Positions 17,334-26,019 are shown, counted from the stretch's first letter. The stretch is 36,840 nucleotides of DNA from Mageeibacillus sp. UBA5438 (GCA_002427535.1 DIRK01000057.1:1679-38518), one strand, 5' to 3'. The notes: generated from the letters alone by a model not told the origin. A program made the numbers and translations.

Positions 17334-17342
17334 TGCTAAAAT
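17334..17342 (+). promoter_or_regulatory. Extended -10 promoter candidate of the polyamine cluster
   Basis: The sequence reads TGC-TAAAAT, an extended -10, 38 bases before the speD start. The -35 region is weak. It is the only clear promoter-like element in the 70-base gap before speD. Confidence 0.4.
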
Positions 17343-17380
17343 GGTGACGATCATTCGTAGCTATTTTCGGAGGCAACAAA

Positions 17381-18184
17381 TTGGAAAATAAACTGCAGCT
17401 TTATGGGTTCAATAATCTTACAAAGTCGTTAAGTTTCAATATCTACGACGTCTGTTACGCGCGCAGCGAGCAGGAGAAGGCCGAATATATTGAGTACATC
17501 GACGAGCAATATAATTCGGAGCGCTTGACGGGGATTTTAAGAAATCTGACGGAAATTATCGGGGCGCATATTCTGAACTTGTCAAAGCAAGATTATGAAC
17601 CGCAGGGGGCCTCTGTCAATATTTTGATCGCCGACGGTCCTTTGCTTGAAACAGAAATTGATCCGACGAATAACAGAGGGATATTGGGGCCGGGACGGTC
17701 TGAAGTTCATGCGCATTTGGATACAAGTCATGTGTCCGTCCATACCTTCCCTGAGTCCCATCCCAGTCGTTCCATTTCAACTTTTCGCGTGGATATCGAT
17801 GTGTCAACCTGCGGGCGTGTGACGCCCCTGGCCGCGCTCGATTATCTGATCGCAAGTTTTGAGTCTGACATCATTTCGGTGGATTACCGCGTCCGCGGTT
17901 TCACGCGTGATACGGCGGGCAGAAAGTATTTTCTGGACTACCCGGTGCGTTCGATCCAGGATTTCATAGATCCTGAGACGCTGTCGCGTTACAACGCGAT
18001 GGATGTGAACGTGTACCATTCCAACCTGTTTCACACCCGCATGATGGTCCGTGACATTGACCTGGATAACTATGTATTCAACTTTGAGATTGATCAGCTG
18101 ACCGAAGGTGAGCGCGAGGAAATCTGCTTTGCCTTGGAGCGTGAAATGCTTGAGATCTATAACGGGAGCAATATCTTTGAGTAG
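17381..18184 (+). CDS. speD: S-adenosylmethionine decarboxylase, E. coli (class 1a) type
   Basis: A 267-residue proenzyme, matching the long SpeD of enterobacteria rather than the short Bacillus form. LQLYGFNNLTKSLSFNIYD, QDYEPQGASVNILI, VSTCGRVTPLAALDYLI and VDYRVRGFTRD are nearly identical to that type. The proenzyme cuts itself before Ser116 in HLDTSHVSVHTFPESHP, making the pyruvoyl cofactor. E. coli has Lys before the Ser, while here it is Thr. The product, decarboxylated AdoMet, is the aminopropyl donor used by SpeE, two genes downstream. The TTG start has CGGAGG eight bases upstream (17368-17373). Its end overlaps the speA start by eight bases. Confidence 0.95.
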   Translation: MENKLQLYGFNNLTKSLSFNIYDVCYARSEQEKAEYIEYIDEQYNSERLTGILRNLTEIIGAHILNLSKQDYEPQGASVNILIADGPLLETEIDPTNNRGILGPGRSEVHAHLDTSHVSVHTFPESHPSRSISTFRVDIDVSTCGRVTPLAALDYLIASFESDIISVDYRVRGFTRDTAGRKYFLDYPVRSIQDFIDPETLSRYNAMDVNVYHSNLFHTRMMVRDIDLDNYVFNFEIDQLTEGEREEICFALEREMLEIYNGSNIFE

Positions 18185-19655
18185 CGGCCGCCGCTCCTAT
18201 GCGCTCGATCAGACAAGGGCGCCCCTTTACGAGGCGCTTGTTGCATTTAAGCGCCGGCGCATGGTGTCTTTTGATGTGCCGGGGCATAAACAGGGTAGGG
18301 GCAACGAAGAATTAACCGCTTTTTTGGGCAAACAGTGTTTGTCGGTTGATGTGAACGCCATGAAGATGCTCGATTCCCTGATCCATCCCACGGGGGTCAT
18401 TGACGAGGCGCAAAAATTGGCAGCAGACGCCTTTGGCGCGGATAGCTGTTTTTTTATGGTGAACGGCACGACCTCCGCGGTTCAAGCCATGGTGCTTTCG
18501 TCCTGTGCGCCCGGCGAAAAGATCATCATGCCTCGAAATGTCCATCGAAGCGCCATTAACGCGCTTATCTTATCGCGCGCCATCCCTGTCTATGTCAATC
18601 CCACGGTCAATCATGAACTGGGGATTCCGCTCGGCATGGCGGTGGAAGATGTGGCCCGCGCGATCCGGGAGCATCCTGACGCCAAGGCGGTTCTTGTCAA
18701 TAATCCCACCTATTACGGTGTGTGTACTGATCTTCGTTCCATCGCAAAACTGGCGCATGACGCAGGGATGCGACTTTTGGTCGACGAGGCACATGGGACG
18801 CATTTTTATTTTTCCGACAAGCTTCCGATATCCGGCATGGAGGCAGGCGCCGACATGTGCGCTGTGTCGCTTCATAAAACAGGCGGCTCCCTGACACAAA
18901 GCTCACTTTTGTTGTTGGGACCCCGCATGCACGATGAAAACGGCTATGTGCGTCAGATCATTAACCTGACCCAGACGACAAGTGCCTCGTATCTTCTTTT
19001 ATCCTCATTGGATATAACGCGCCGCAATCTTCTATTGCGCGGTGAATCGATCTACCAACGCGTCATTGATCTGGCCAACTACGCGCGCGGGGAAATTAAC
19101 CTCATCGGTGGCTACGATGCCTTTGGCGAGGAGAAATGTGACGGCGGCGCCTTTTTTGCCTTTGATCTTTGTAAACTGCCCGTCCACACCCGTCCGATGG
19201 GTTTATCCGGTATCGAAGTCTATGACCTGTTACGTGATGACTACGATATACAAATTGAGTTTGGCGATCTTCATAACTTTTTGGCGATTATGGCCGTCGG
19301 CGACCGGCCGGTCGGTATTGAGCGCCTGATCGCCGCCTTGGCCGATATACGGCACCTCCACGGCACAGAACCGGCCCACGATATGGTGAATGAGTATATT
19401 GAACCCGTGGTGGTCATGACGCCGGCTGAAGCCTTTTACGCACCCGCGGAAAGTCTCCCGCTTGGGGAGTGCGAGGGGCGTGTGGCCGTTGAATCGGTTA
19501 TGTGCTATCCGCCCGGCATTCCGATCCTCGCCCCGGGTGAACGTGTGACCCCTGAGGCGCTGGAATATATCCGATACGCAAAAGAAAAAGGAAGTCAGAT
19601 GACGGGGACCGAAGATTCTGCCGTCGAGAAGCTCTATGTCGTTTTAGAACAATAG
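18177..19655 (+). CDS. speA: Arginine decarboxylase, PLP aspartate-aminotransferase-fold (Orn/Lys/Arg decarboxylase family)
   Basis: A 492-residue protein like Bacillus SpeA. FDVPGHKQGRGNEEL near the N-terminus, FMVNGTTSAVQAM, VDEAHGTHFYFS and the PLP Lys234 in VSLHKTGGSLTQSS identify the family. Lysine or ornithine could be the substrate in other members, but agmatinase and spermidine synthase in the same operon argue for arginine to agmatine. I take the TTG at 18177, which has GGGAG at 18164-18168 about eight bases before it and overlaps the speD stop. A longer open frame upstream is only a shadow of speD. The intergenic gap to speE is 16 bases. Confidence 0.9.
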   Translation: MSSGRRSYALDQTRAPLYEALVAFKRRRMVSFDVPGHKQGRGNEELTAFLGKQCLSVDVNAMKMLDSLIHPTGVIDEAQKLAADAFGADSCFFMVNGTTSAVQAMVLSSCAPGEKIIMPRNVHRSAINALILSRAIPVYVNPTVNHELGIPLGMAVEDVARAIREHPDAKAVLVNNPTYYGVCTDLRSIAKLAHDAGMRLLVDEAHGTHFYFSDKLPISGMEAGADMCAVSLHKTGGSLTQSSLLLLGPRMHDENGYVRQIINLTQTTSASYLLLSSLDITRRNLLLRGESIYQRVIDLANYARGEINLIGGYDAFGEEKCDGGAFFAFDLCKLPVHTRPMGLSGIEVYDLLRDDYDIQIEFGDLHNFLAIMAVGDRPVGIERLIAALADIRHLHGTEPAHDMVNEYIEPVVVMTPAEAFYAPAESLPLGECEGRVAVESVMCYPPGIPILAPGERVTPEALEYIRYAKEKGSQMTGTEDSAVEKLYVVLEQ

Positions 19656-19671
19656 AAACGGAGGATTCCTG

Positions 19672-20601
19672 ATGGAGCTGTGGTTCAATGAGTATCATTC
19701 AGCCGATATGAAATTCAGTTTCCGCGTGAGACGCCAACTCTTCTCAGAGTATTCCAATTTCCAGCATATTCAGGTGCTTGACAGTTATGAATTCGGCCGT
19801 GTGCTGGTCATGGACGGATTTATCATGCTGACTGAAAAAGACGAGTTCATGTACCATGAAATGGTCACCCACGTGCCCATGGCCGTTCATCCGTCGGCAA
19901 AACGTGTCTTAGTGATCGGAGGCGGGGACGGCGGTACGTTGCGCGAGCTGTGCCGCTATCCGGAGCTTTCCGAAATTGTCTTAGTTGAAATTGACCCGGT
20001 GGTGGTGGAGGTGGCGCGAAAGTACTTGCCGACGCTGGCCGTGTCGTTTGACGATCCAAGGGTGACGATTTTGCATGAAGATGGGTTGCGTTATGTCCGA
20101 CGTGTCCAGGATGCTTTTGATCTGATCATCGTGGACTCAACCGATCCCTTCGGACCGGGGGAGAGCCTTTTTACGCGCGAGTTTTATGGTAACTGCTTGC
20201 ACGCCTTGAAAGAAGACGGTATTCTCGTGAACCAGCATGAAGGGCCTTACTACCGTGAGGACGCGGAGGAGGCGGCTGCCATTTATAAAAAGACCACCTC
20301 CATTTTCCCCGTCGCCAAGGTGTACCAGGCACATATTCCAACTTATCCTGCGGGACACTGGCTCTTTGGTTTTATGTCGAAGCGCTACCATCCTCTGTGC
20401 GATCTTGATGCCGAGCGCTGGGAGGCGCGCGGCCTCGAAACGCGCTATTACAATACCTCGCTGCACCAGGGAGCCTTTGCCTTGCCCACCTTTGTCGAGC
20501 GGCTACTTGAAAAAGGCGAGATCCTGGATGATGTGTTCTTGCGCACCGTCGATGAGAGAATCTGGCCTAAGGACAATGATGAGGATGACCATGACGATTA
20601 A
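19672..20601 (+). CDS. speE: Spermidine synthase (polyamine aminopropyltransferase)
   Basis: A 309-residue aminopropyltransferase with a Rossmann methyltransferase fold. It begins LWFNEYHSADMKFSFRV with the usual small beta-domain. RVLVIGGGDGGTLREL binds the decarboxylated AdoMet. VDSTDPFGPGESLF includes the catalytic Asp and proline-rich gate. YPAGHWLFGF is also typical. GGAGG lies four to nine bases before the ATG. It is about 20-30 residues longer than the Bacillus enzyme and ends in an acidic tail (KDNDEDDHDD) that overlaps the speB start. The acceptor is expected to be putrescine from SpeB. Spermine or another longer product is possible because a second spermidine route is encoded downstream. 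Confidence 0.93.
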   Translation: MELWFNEYHSADMKFSFRVRRQLFSEYSNFQHIQVLDSYEFGRVLVMDGFIMLTEKDEFMYHEMVTHVPMAVHPSAKRVLVIGGGDGGTLRELCRYPELSEIVLVEIDPVVVEVARKYLPTLAVSFDDPRVTILHEDGLRYVRRVQDAFDLIIVDSTDPFGPGESLFTREFYGNCLHALKEDGILVNQHEGPYYREDAEEAAAIYKKTTSIFPVAKVYQAHIPTYPAGHWLFGFMSKRYHPLCDLDAERWEARGLETRYYNTSLHQGAFALPTFVERLLEKGEILDDVFLRTVDERIWPKDNDEDDHDD

Positions 20602-21481
20602 CGACGCTTTCGCTTTTGGGGATATCGCGTTTGAAAAGAATGTGTTTTGCGGATGTGAGCATCCTCTAAACGCCGCGCGCTTTGTCATCTTGGGTGCGCC
20701 CTTTGACGGGACGGCGTCGTTTCGGCCGGGGGCCCGCTTTGCGCCCTCTTCGATGCGCCGGGATTCTTGGGGACTTGAAAGCTACAGTCCCCAACTTGAC
20801 CGCGATCTGGAAGAGGCCTTCATCGCGGACGCGGGGGATCTTGAAATGCCTTACGGCGATGCCAAGGCGGCAATAAAAATTGTCAAAGAAGCCGTGTCGG
20901 CACTTTTAAATGAAAAGAAAATTCCCGTCATGATCGGGGGCGATCATTCACTGACAACAGGCGCGATCGAAGCGGCGCTGGTCCATTACCCTGAGCTTCA
21001 CCTTATCCATTTTGACGCGCATACTGATCTGCGCCCTGATTATTTGGGCGACCCCTGGTCCCATGCCTCCGTCATGCGGCGTTGCTACGATCTTTTAGGA
21101 GGTGGGCGGATCCATTCGTTTGGTATTCGCTCTGGGTTAAAAGGGGAGTTTCTTTTTGCGAAGGAGCATCTTGATTTTCATCCCTTCCATTTGGAGGGGG
21201 TAGAGAACCTGAAAGCCCTGGTCGGGGATGCGCCGGTCTATGTCACGATTGATCTTGATGTGCTCGACCCTTCTGAGATGCCGGGGACGGGAACGCCCGA
21301 AGCGGGCGGTGTAAGTTTTCAAGAACTTTTAAAAGCTTTGGCCCATGTATCAGAACTCAAAGTCATCGGGACGGATATGATGGAGCTGTCGCCGCCTCTT
21401 GACTTGTCAGGTGCCTCGACGGCTTTAGCCTGCAAACTCTTAAGAGAATGGCTGTTATTGCTGGATCTTCACAGGTCTTAA
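20591..21481 (+). CDS. speB: Agmatinase (ureohydrolase family)
   Basis: A 296-residue binuclear manganese ureohydrolase that turns agmatine into putrescine and urea. The three metal-site motifs are present: MIGGDHSLTTG, HFDAHTDLRPDYLG and TIDLDVLDPSEMPGTGTPEAGG. The N-terminal FVILGAPFDGTASFRPGARF is typical of agmatinases. The start region overlaps the end of speE by 11 bases and has several in-frame ATGs. ATG 20591 has a GAGG box six bases upstream (20581-20584); 20585 is the next best. It links SpeA product to SpeE substrate. Confidence 0.92.
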   Translation: MTINDAFAFGDIAFEKNVFCGCEHPLNAARFVILGAPFDGTASFRPGARFAPSSMRRDSWGLESYSPQLDRDLEEAFIADAGDLEMPYGDAKAAIKIVKEAVSALLNEKKIPVMIGGDHSLTTGAIEAALVHYPELHLIHFDAHTDLRPDYLGDPWSHASVMRRCYDLLGGGRIHSFGIRSGLKGEFLFAKEHLDFHPFHLEGVENLKALVGDAPVYVTIDLDVLDPSEMPGTGTPEAGGVSFQELLKALAHVSELKVIGTDMMELSPPLDLSGASTALACKLLREWLLLLDLHRS

Positions 21482-21496
21482 GGTAGGCTTTGAATC

Positions 21497-21505
21497 TGCT
21501 ATAGT
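21497..21505 (+). promoter_or_regulatory. Extended -10 promoter candidate before the carboxyspermidine genes
   Basis: TGC-TATAGT is an extended -10 element, located 33 bases before the ATG of the next gene in the 56-base gap after speB. No good -35 is seen. It could let the carboxyspermidine pair be expressed apart from the speDAEB genes. Confidence 0.4.
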
Positions 21506-21537
21506 GTCAACGAATAAAAAGAAGGAGCGTGAATCGG

Positions 21538-22737
21538 ATGGCGAAAGCGATGATTATAGGGGCCGGAGGCGTGGCCCAGGTGGCGGCGCATAAATGTGTA
21601 GAGAACCGTGAAGTCTTTACGGAGCTCTGTATTGCGAGTCGCACTTTGTCACGTTGTGAGGAATTAAAAAAGAAGCTGGACGGCCAAGGAGTGGCGATCA
21701 CAACCGCCCAGGTCGACGCTGACAATGTGCCCGAACTGGTTCGCCTTTTTAAAAAGGAAAAGCCTGACATTGTCATGAATCTCGCGCTGCCTTACCAGGA
21801 TCTCACGATCATGGACGCCTGCCTTGAGGCGGGTGTCGACTATCTTGACACGGCCAATTATGAGCCGGAGGACACCGCCAAATTTGAATACAAATGGCAG
21901 TGGGCCTACCAGGATCGTTTCCGGGAGCGCGGTTTGACCGCGATCTTGGGCTCAGGCTTTGATCCCGGCGTGACGGGCGTGTTCTCGGCCTACGCCTTGA
22001 AGCACGAATTTGATGAGATCCATGAAATCGACATCCTCGACTGCAACGGGGGCGACCACGGTTATCCTTTTGCCACTAATTTTAACCCTGAGATCAATAT
22101 CCGCGAAGTCACGGCGAAAGGCCGCTATTACGAAGCGGGAAAGTTCATCGAAACAGAACCAATGGAAATTAAGCGCCGGTATGACTTTGAAGGCGTCGGC
22201 GAGCGCGACATGTACTTGCTGTACCATGAAGAGCTCGAATCGCTTGCCAAGCATATCCCGGGCATCCGGAGAATACGCTTCTTTATGACCTTCGGCGAGA
22301 GCTATCTGTCGCACCTTCGCTGCCTACAAAATGTGGGCATGACCTCGATTGAACCCATTTGTTACGAGGGGATGGAGATCATCCCGCTCCAGTTCTTAAA
22401 GGCGGTCCTGCCGGACCCCGCGTCGCTCGGTCCCCGTACGAAAGGCAAGACCAATATCGGTTGTATTTTCAAGGGCTTAAAAGACGGCAAGGAAAAAATT
22501 TGGCGGCTTTATAATATCTGCGATCATGAGGCTTCCTACCGTGAGGTCGGCTCGCAGGCCGTTTCTTATACCACCGGTGTGCCCGCGATGATCGGCGCCT
22601 CACTGGTGCTCACAGGAGCCTGGAAAAAGCCGGGCGTTTGGAATGTGGAGCAGCTTGACCCCGATCCGTTCATGGAAGGATTGAATCGTTACGGCCTTCC
22701 CTGGATTGTCGACGAAACACCCACCCTGGTGCCGTAA
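21538..22737 (+). CDS. Carboxynorspermidine/carboxyspermidine dehydrogenase (saccharopine dehydrogenase family)
   Basis: A 399-residue NADPH-dependent reductase. AMIIGAGGVAQVAAHKC is the dinucleotide-binding loop, and IVMNLALPYQDLTIMDACLEAGVDYLDTANYE, LGSGFDPGVTGVF and ILDCNGGDHGYPFATNFNPEINIRE (reading FNPEINIRE) are characteristic of the carboxynorspermidine synthase branch. The enzyme condenses aspartate semialdehyde with putrescine (giving carboxyspermidine) or diaminopropane (giving carboxynorspermidine). With agmatinase next door, putrescine is the likely amine. ATG 21538 has AAGGAG about ten bases upstream; a GTG at 21529 is too close to that box. The next gene, 15 bases on, decarboxylates its product. 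Confidence 0.9.
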   Translation: MAKAMIIGAGGVAQVAAHKCVENREVFTELCIASRTLSRCEELKKKLDGQGVAITTAQVDADNVPELVRLFKKEKPDIVMNLALPYQDLTIMDACLEAGVDYLDTANYEPEDTAKFEYKWQWAYQDRFRERGLTAILGSGFDPGVTGVFSAYALKHEFDEIHEIDILDCNGGDHGYPFATNFNPEINIREVTAKGRYYEAGKFIETEPMEIKRRYDFEGVGERDMYLLYHEELESLAKHIPGIRRIRFFMTFGESYLSHLRCLQNVGMTSIEPICYEGMEIIPLQFLKAVLPDPASLGPRTKGKTNIGCIFKGLKDGKEKIWRLYNICDHEASYREVGSQAVSYTTGVPAMIGASLVLTGAWKKPGVWNVEQLDPDPFMEGLNRYGLPWIVDETPTLVP

Positions 22738-22752
22738 GGAGGACGAATCATC

Positions 22753-23979
22753 GTGACGGTTCCTTCGAATTACATCGTTTTTGAAGCCCCGTCCCCTGTC
22801 TATCTGATCGACGAGGGGGCTCTTTTGAAGAACGCCAAGATCCTTCGTGAGCTGCGAGAAAAATCGGGATGCAAGATCCTTTTAGCACAAAAAGCGTTTT
22901 CCTGCTATCCCTTTTACCCCATGCTGTCGGACTATCTGGACGGCGCGGCCAGCTCGGGTCTTTTTGAAGCAAGGCTTGCCCGCGAGGAGATGAAGGAAGA
23001 AAGCGAAGTCCATGTCTACCAGCCGGCCTATAGTGAGGACGATTTTGAATCACTGATCCCGCTTGTCGATGCCTTCGTGTTCAATTCCTTTGAACAGTGG
23101 GAAAAATATAGTGAACGCGTGATTGAACATAATCTATCCGGTGAACGTCAGATTTCATGCGGGCTCAGAATCAATCCGGGTTACTCGGAGGTGGAGGTCG
23201 CGCTCTATGACCCAGCAAGACCCGACTCACGCCATGGTGTTCCGGCCAAGGCATTTAAAAAGGGTGTCGCCGAAGGCCGTTTTGAGGGCCTTTCAGGGAT
23301 TCACTTTCATTCGCTTTGCGAGCAGGGCGCGGACACACTCGAAAGAACGCTTGACGCGATTGACGCGTCTTTTGGGCGTTTGCCAAAAGGCCTTCGATGG
23401 GTGAATCTGGGTGGGGGGCATCTCATCACGAAAGATGACTATGACCGGGAGCTACTGATCCGACTGATCGGACGTGTGGCGGATCAAACAGGAGCCACGG
23501 TCTACCTTGAGCCGGGGGAGGCGGTCGCGCTTAATGCGGGATGGCTGCTCTCGACGGTACTCGATCTGTTTCGACCAGATGAGGGAATCGTCGCGATTAT
23601 GGACAGCTCCGCCGCCTGTCATATGCCGGATGTGCTTGAAATGCCTTATACGCCGCAGTGTTACCTTTTCCCCGCAGCGGAACGCTCCGGGAAGGACAAG
23701 GTGTTTTACCGGGGCGAACGAAATGCCTCTTTACCGTACCGCGTGACGCTTGCCGGCCCGACCTGCCTCTCGGGCGATGTGATCGGGTCCTATTCATTTG
23801 AAATTCCCCCATTGCCGGGCGATCGTATTGTGTTCACGGACATGGCGATCTATACCATGTGCAAGAACAATACTTTTAACGGGATTCCGCTCCCCTCGAT
23901 CGCCATGACGAAGCTTTCAGGCGAACTCAAGCTGTTGCGCCGATTTGGATACAATGATTTTAAATCCCGCCTTGGCTGA
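22753..23979 (+). CDS. nspC: Carboxynorspermidine/carboxyspermidine decarboxylase
   Basis: A 408-residue PLP enzyme of the alanine-racemase fold (fold type III). PSPVYLIDEGALLKNAKIL and the PLP Lys47 in ILLAQKAFSCYP open the barrel. GIHFHSLCEQ, WVNLGGGHLIT, YLEPGEAVALNAG and the late GPTCLSGDVIGSY with its catalytic Cys are all typical of NspC rather than of diaminopimelate decarboxylase. It removes CO2 from carboxyspermidine to give spermidine. The GTG start has AAGGAGG overlapping the previous stop codon. It forms a two-gene pair with the dehydrogenase and is followed after 20 bases by a MATE transporter. Confidence 0.93.
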   Translation: MTVPSNYIVFEAPSPVYLIDEGALLKNAKILRELREKSGCKILLAQKAFSCYPFYPMLSDYLDGAASSGLFEARLAREEMKEESEVHVYQPAYSEDDFESLIPLVDAFVFNSFEQWEKYSERVIEHNLSGERQISCGLRINPGYSEVEVALYDPARPDSRHGVPAKAFKKGVAEGRFEGLSGIHFHSLCEQGADTLERTLDAIDASFGRLPKGLRWVNLGGGHLITKDDYDRELLIRLIGRVADQTGATVYLEPGEAVALNAGWLLSTVLDLFRPDEGIVAIMDSSAACHMPDVLEMPYTPQCYLFPAAERSGKDKVFYRGERNASLPYRVTLAGPTCLSGDVIGSYSFEIPPLPGDRIVFTDMAIYTMCKNNTFNGIPLPSIAMTKLSGELKLLRRFGYNDFKSRLG

Positions 23980-23999
23980 CAATATGTGAGGATTGACGG

Positions 24000-25427
24000 A
24001 TGCGCATACGCAACATAAATTTAATGGAAGGGCCGATCTGGAAACAGATTCTTTTGTTTGCCCTCCCGCTTCTTGTCACCAACCTGATGCAGCAAATGTA
24101 CAGTGTCGCCGACCTCATGATCATCGGGAACTACAGCGGCGTCGATGCCATGGCAGGCGTCGGCTCCACGGCCTCGATTATCAGCATGGTGATCGGACTT
24201 GCCACAGGGATCGCGACCGGAGTGTCGGTTGTCACGGTGCAGGTCTCAAGTTCAGAAGATTACGACAACCTCTACAAGGTGGTCCATAACGGTTATGCGC
24301 TGGCCATCGCAAGCGGCCTGATACTCACAGCCGTGGGTGTTGGATTTGCGCCCTTACTCTTAAGCGCGATGAAAACGCCCCCGGATGTCCTCCCCTATGC
24401 TGTGACCTATCTTCGGATTTATTTTGCGGGCGCCCTGCCTGTGACGATTTACAATGTAGGGGCCGGCATTTTGCGTGGCGTCGGTGACATGAAGCATCCT
24501 TTCATCTTCCTGTCGCTGGGCGTGCTACTCAATGTCGGGCTTGATTTTCTTTTTGTCGGATTCTTTGACTGGGGAGTCTCAGGTGCCGCTTGGGCCTACG
24601 TGATCGCGCAATTTATCACGGCGCTGTTGGTCACCACAAGCCTTGCCACCAGCATGACGCCTTTTAGACTCTTTTTGCGCGACATCTCCTTTCACCCGAG
24701 GATTTTGTTCAGGTCGCTTCATGTGGGCGTTCCGGCAGGATTGCAGTCATTCATTGTCGCGCTTTCAGGTGTGTTCATTCAGACCTTCATTAACCGTTTC
24801 GGAAAACATGCCGTGGCGGGTTTCTCCGCGGCCTCAAGAACGGACAGTTTCGTCTTTGTGTTGGTGAGCGGCCTGGCGCTCGCGGTCATGACGCATACGG
24901 GCGCGAACATCGGGGCGGGGCGCCCTGAACGTGTGCGAAAAGGCTTGAAACAGAGTTTAGGACTTACGTTCGTGCTGGTCGCCGCCTTATCCGGATTGTT
25001 TATTTTGTTGCGACATCCGATTGCGGCCGCATTTAATCCTGACCCGGCGGTGACGTCCTACGCGACCCATATCATGACGATTTTGCTGTCGACCTATTGG
25101 ATTTTTGCCTTGACTGAAATCATCGGGGCGACGCTCAGAGGGATGGGTTATGCCTTTTTCCCGATGATCGTCAGCCTCATCTGCATGGCAGGTGTCCGAC
25201 TCCTGTGGATGCTGGTCGTGCTCCCGGTCTGGAACAGCTTCGATGTCATCATCATGGCCTATCCTGTTTCATGGTTAATTTCGCTTATTACTTACTTTGT
25301 GTATTTTATGCGCAAAGGCAGTCGCATTCTTGACAAGCTTCAAGGGGAACAGACAAGGGAGTCTGATTCGTGTACCATGGAAACAACAGAAAACAGTATT
25401 AATTCTGCGAAAGCGGGCGGGGAATAA
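24000..25427 (+). CDS. MATE family efflux transporter
   Basis: A 475-residue inner-membrane protein with about twelve hydrophobic helices in two similar halves. The start NLMEGPIWKQILLFALPLL (LMEGPIWKQI is typical) and MQQMYSVADLMIIGNYSG match the DinF/NorM-like MATE group. The second half has HVGVPAGLQSFIVALSGVF and SAASRTDSF. MATE proteins use Na+ or H+ gradients to export cationic compounds. Its place 20 bases after nspC suggests that it may export a polyamine or a related amine, but this is inference. A TGAGG box precedes the ATG. The C-terminal 30 residues are hydrophilic. Confidence 0.9.
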   Translation: MRIRNINLMEGPIWKQILLFALPLLVTNLMQQMYSVADLMIIGNYSGVDAMAGVGSTASIISMVIGLATGIATGVSVVTVQVSSSEDYDNLYKVVHNGYALAIASGLILTAVGVGFAPLLLSAMKTPPDVLPYAVTYLRIYFAGALPVTIYNVGAGILRGVGDMKHPFIFLSLGVLLNVGLDFLFVGFFDWGVSGAAWAYVIAQFITALLVTTSLATSMTPFRLFLRDISFHPRILFRSLHVGVPAGLQSFIVALSGVFIQTFINRFGKHAVAGFSAASRTDSFVFVLVSGLALAVMTHTGANIGAGRPERVRKGLKQSLGLTFVLVAALSGLFILLRHPIAAAFNPDPAVTSYATHIMTILLSTYWIFALTEIIGATLRGMGYAFFPMIVSLICMAGVRLLWMLVVLPVWNSFDVIIMAYPVSWLISLITYFVYFMRKGSRILDKLQGEQTRESDSCTMETTENSINSAKAGGE

Positions 25428-25437
25428 GGTGATCAAA

Positions 25438-26019
25438 ATGGATGATCAACAAACAATTAATAACGAATGGCATGAGGCAGAAGAGCGCATGCGCACCTTT
25501 CGCTTTTTCGCGATCGATGGCAAGCGCCAACAAGGGGATCGCTTCTTGCAACCTTGGCTTTTCGGTCATGTCTACGCTTCAGGGTCACGGTCTCGGGGCG
25601 AAAAAAGAAGGGCGTCCAAGGAACTCAAGCGCTTTTTCGATCAGAAGGAGTTACTCAAGATTTTGGACGATGCAGGGGAATACCGCGATCAACTTATGGA
25701 AGCTCAACTGTATGACTCAGCCGATAAATATCTGGAAATATGCCGCGACGACGATGGTTTCGGGCGCAAGATGTTCGGGCTCATGCGCATGAAGGCAGAC
25801 GAAAAAGAAGACAAGATTATACGCGATGTTTATGTGAGCATGATTCCTCTCCTTTTTTCACTGGAGAATCTCGAAGAACGTTTTACGATGATCAGAGCGC
25901 TTGATCAGGCATGTCGAACGCTTTATCCGCAACGACTGGAAGATATGAAAATCTTGGTTGAAACGATGCCGGACGAATCAATACGGTCGGTTTTACCCGA
26001 GTTTGAGGAGCGCGATTGA
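25438..26019 (+). CDS. Uncharacterised protein, charged and helical
   Basis: A 193-residue soluble protein that I do not recognise. It is rich in Glu, Arg, Lys and Met, begins EWHEAEERMRTFRFFAIDG and has a likely all-helical middle (KRFFDQKELLKILDDAGEY). There is no signal peptide, membrane segment or metal motif. ATG 25438 is preferred: AAGGTG lies six bases upstream at 25426-25431. A longer open frame upstream only shadows the end of the MATE gene. It starts ten bases after the MATE stop and may be in the same operon. Its last 128 bases overlap the 3' end of the opposite-strand XRE gene in another frame. The absence of stop codons and the strong start context support it. Confidence 0.65.
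   Translation: MDDQQTINNEWHEAEERMRTFRFFAIDGKRQQGDRFLQPWLFGHVYASGSRSRGEKRRASKELKRFFDQKELLKILDDAGEYRDQLMEAQLYDSADKYLEICRDDDGFGRKMFGLMRMKADEKEDKIIRDVYVSMIPLLFSLENLEERFTMIRALDQACRTLYPQRLEDMKILVETMPDESIRSVLPEFEERD

Noticed and set aside
18177..19655. Lysine or ornithine decarboxylase
   Set aside because: The family covers all three substrates, but agmatinase and spermidine synthase in the same operon make arginine the most reasonable substrate.
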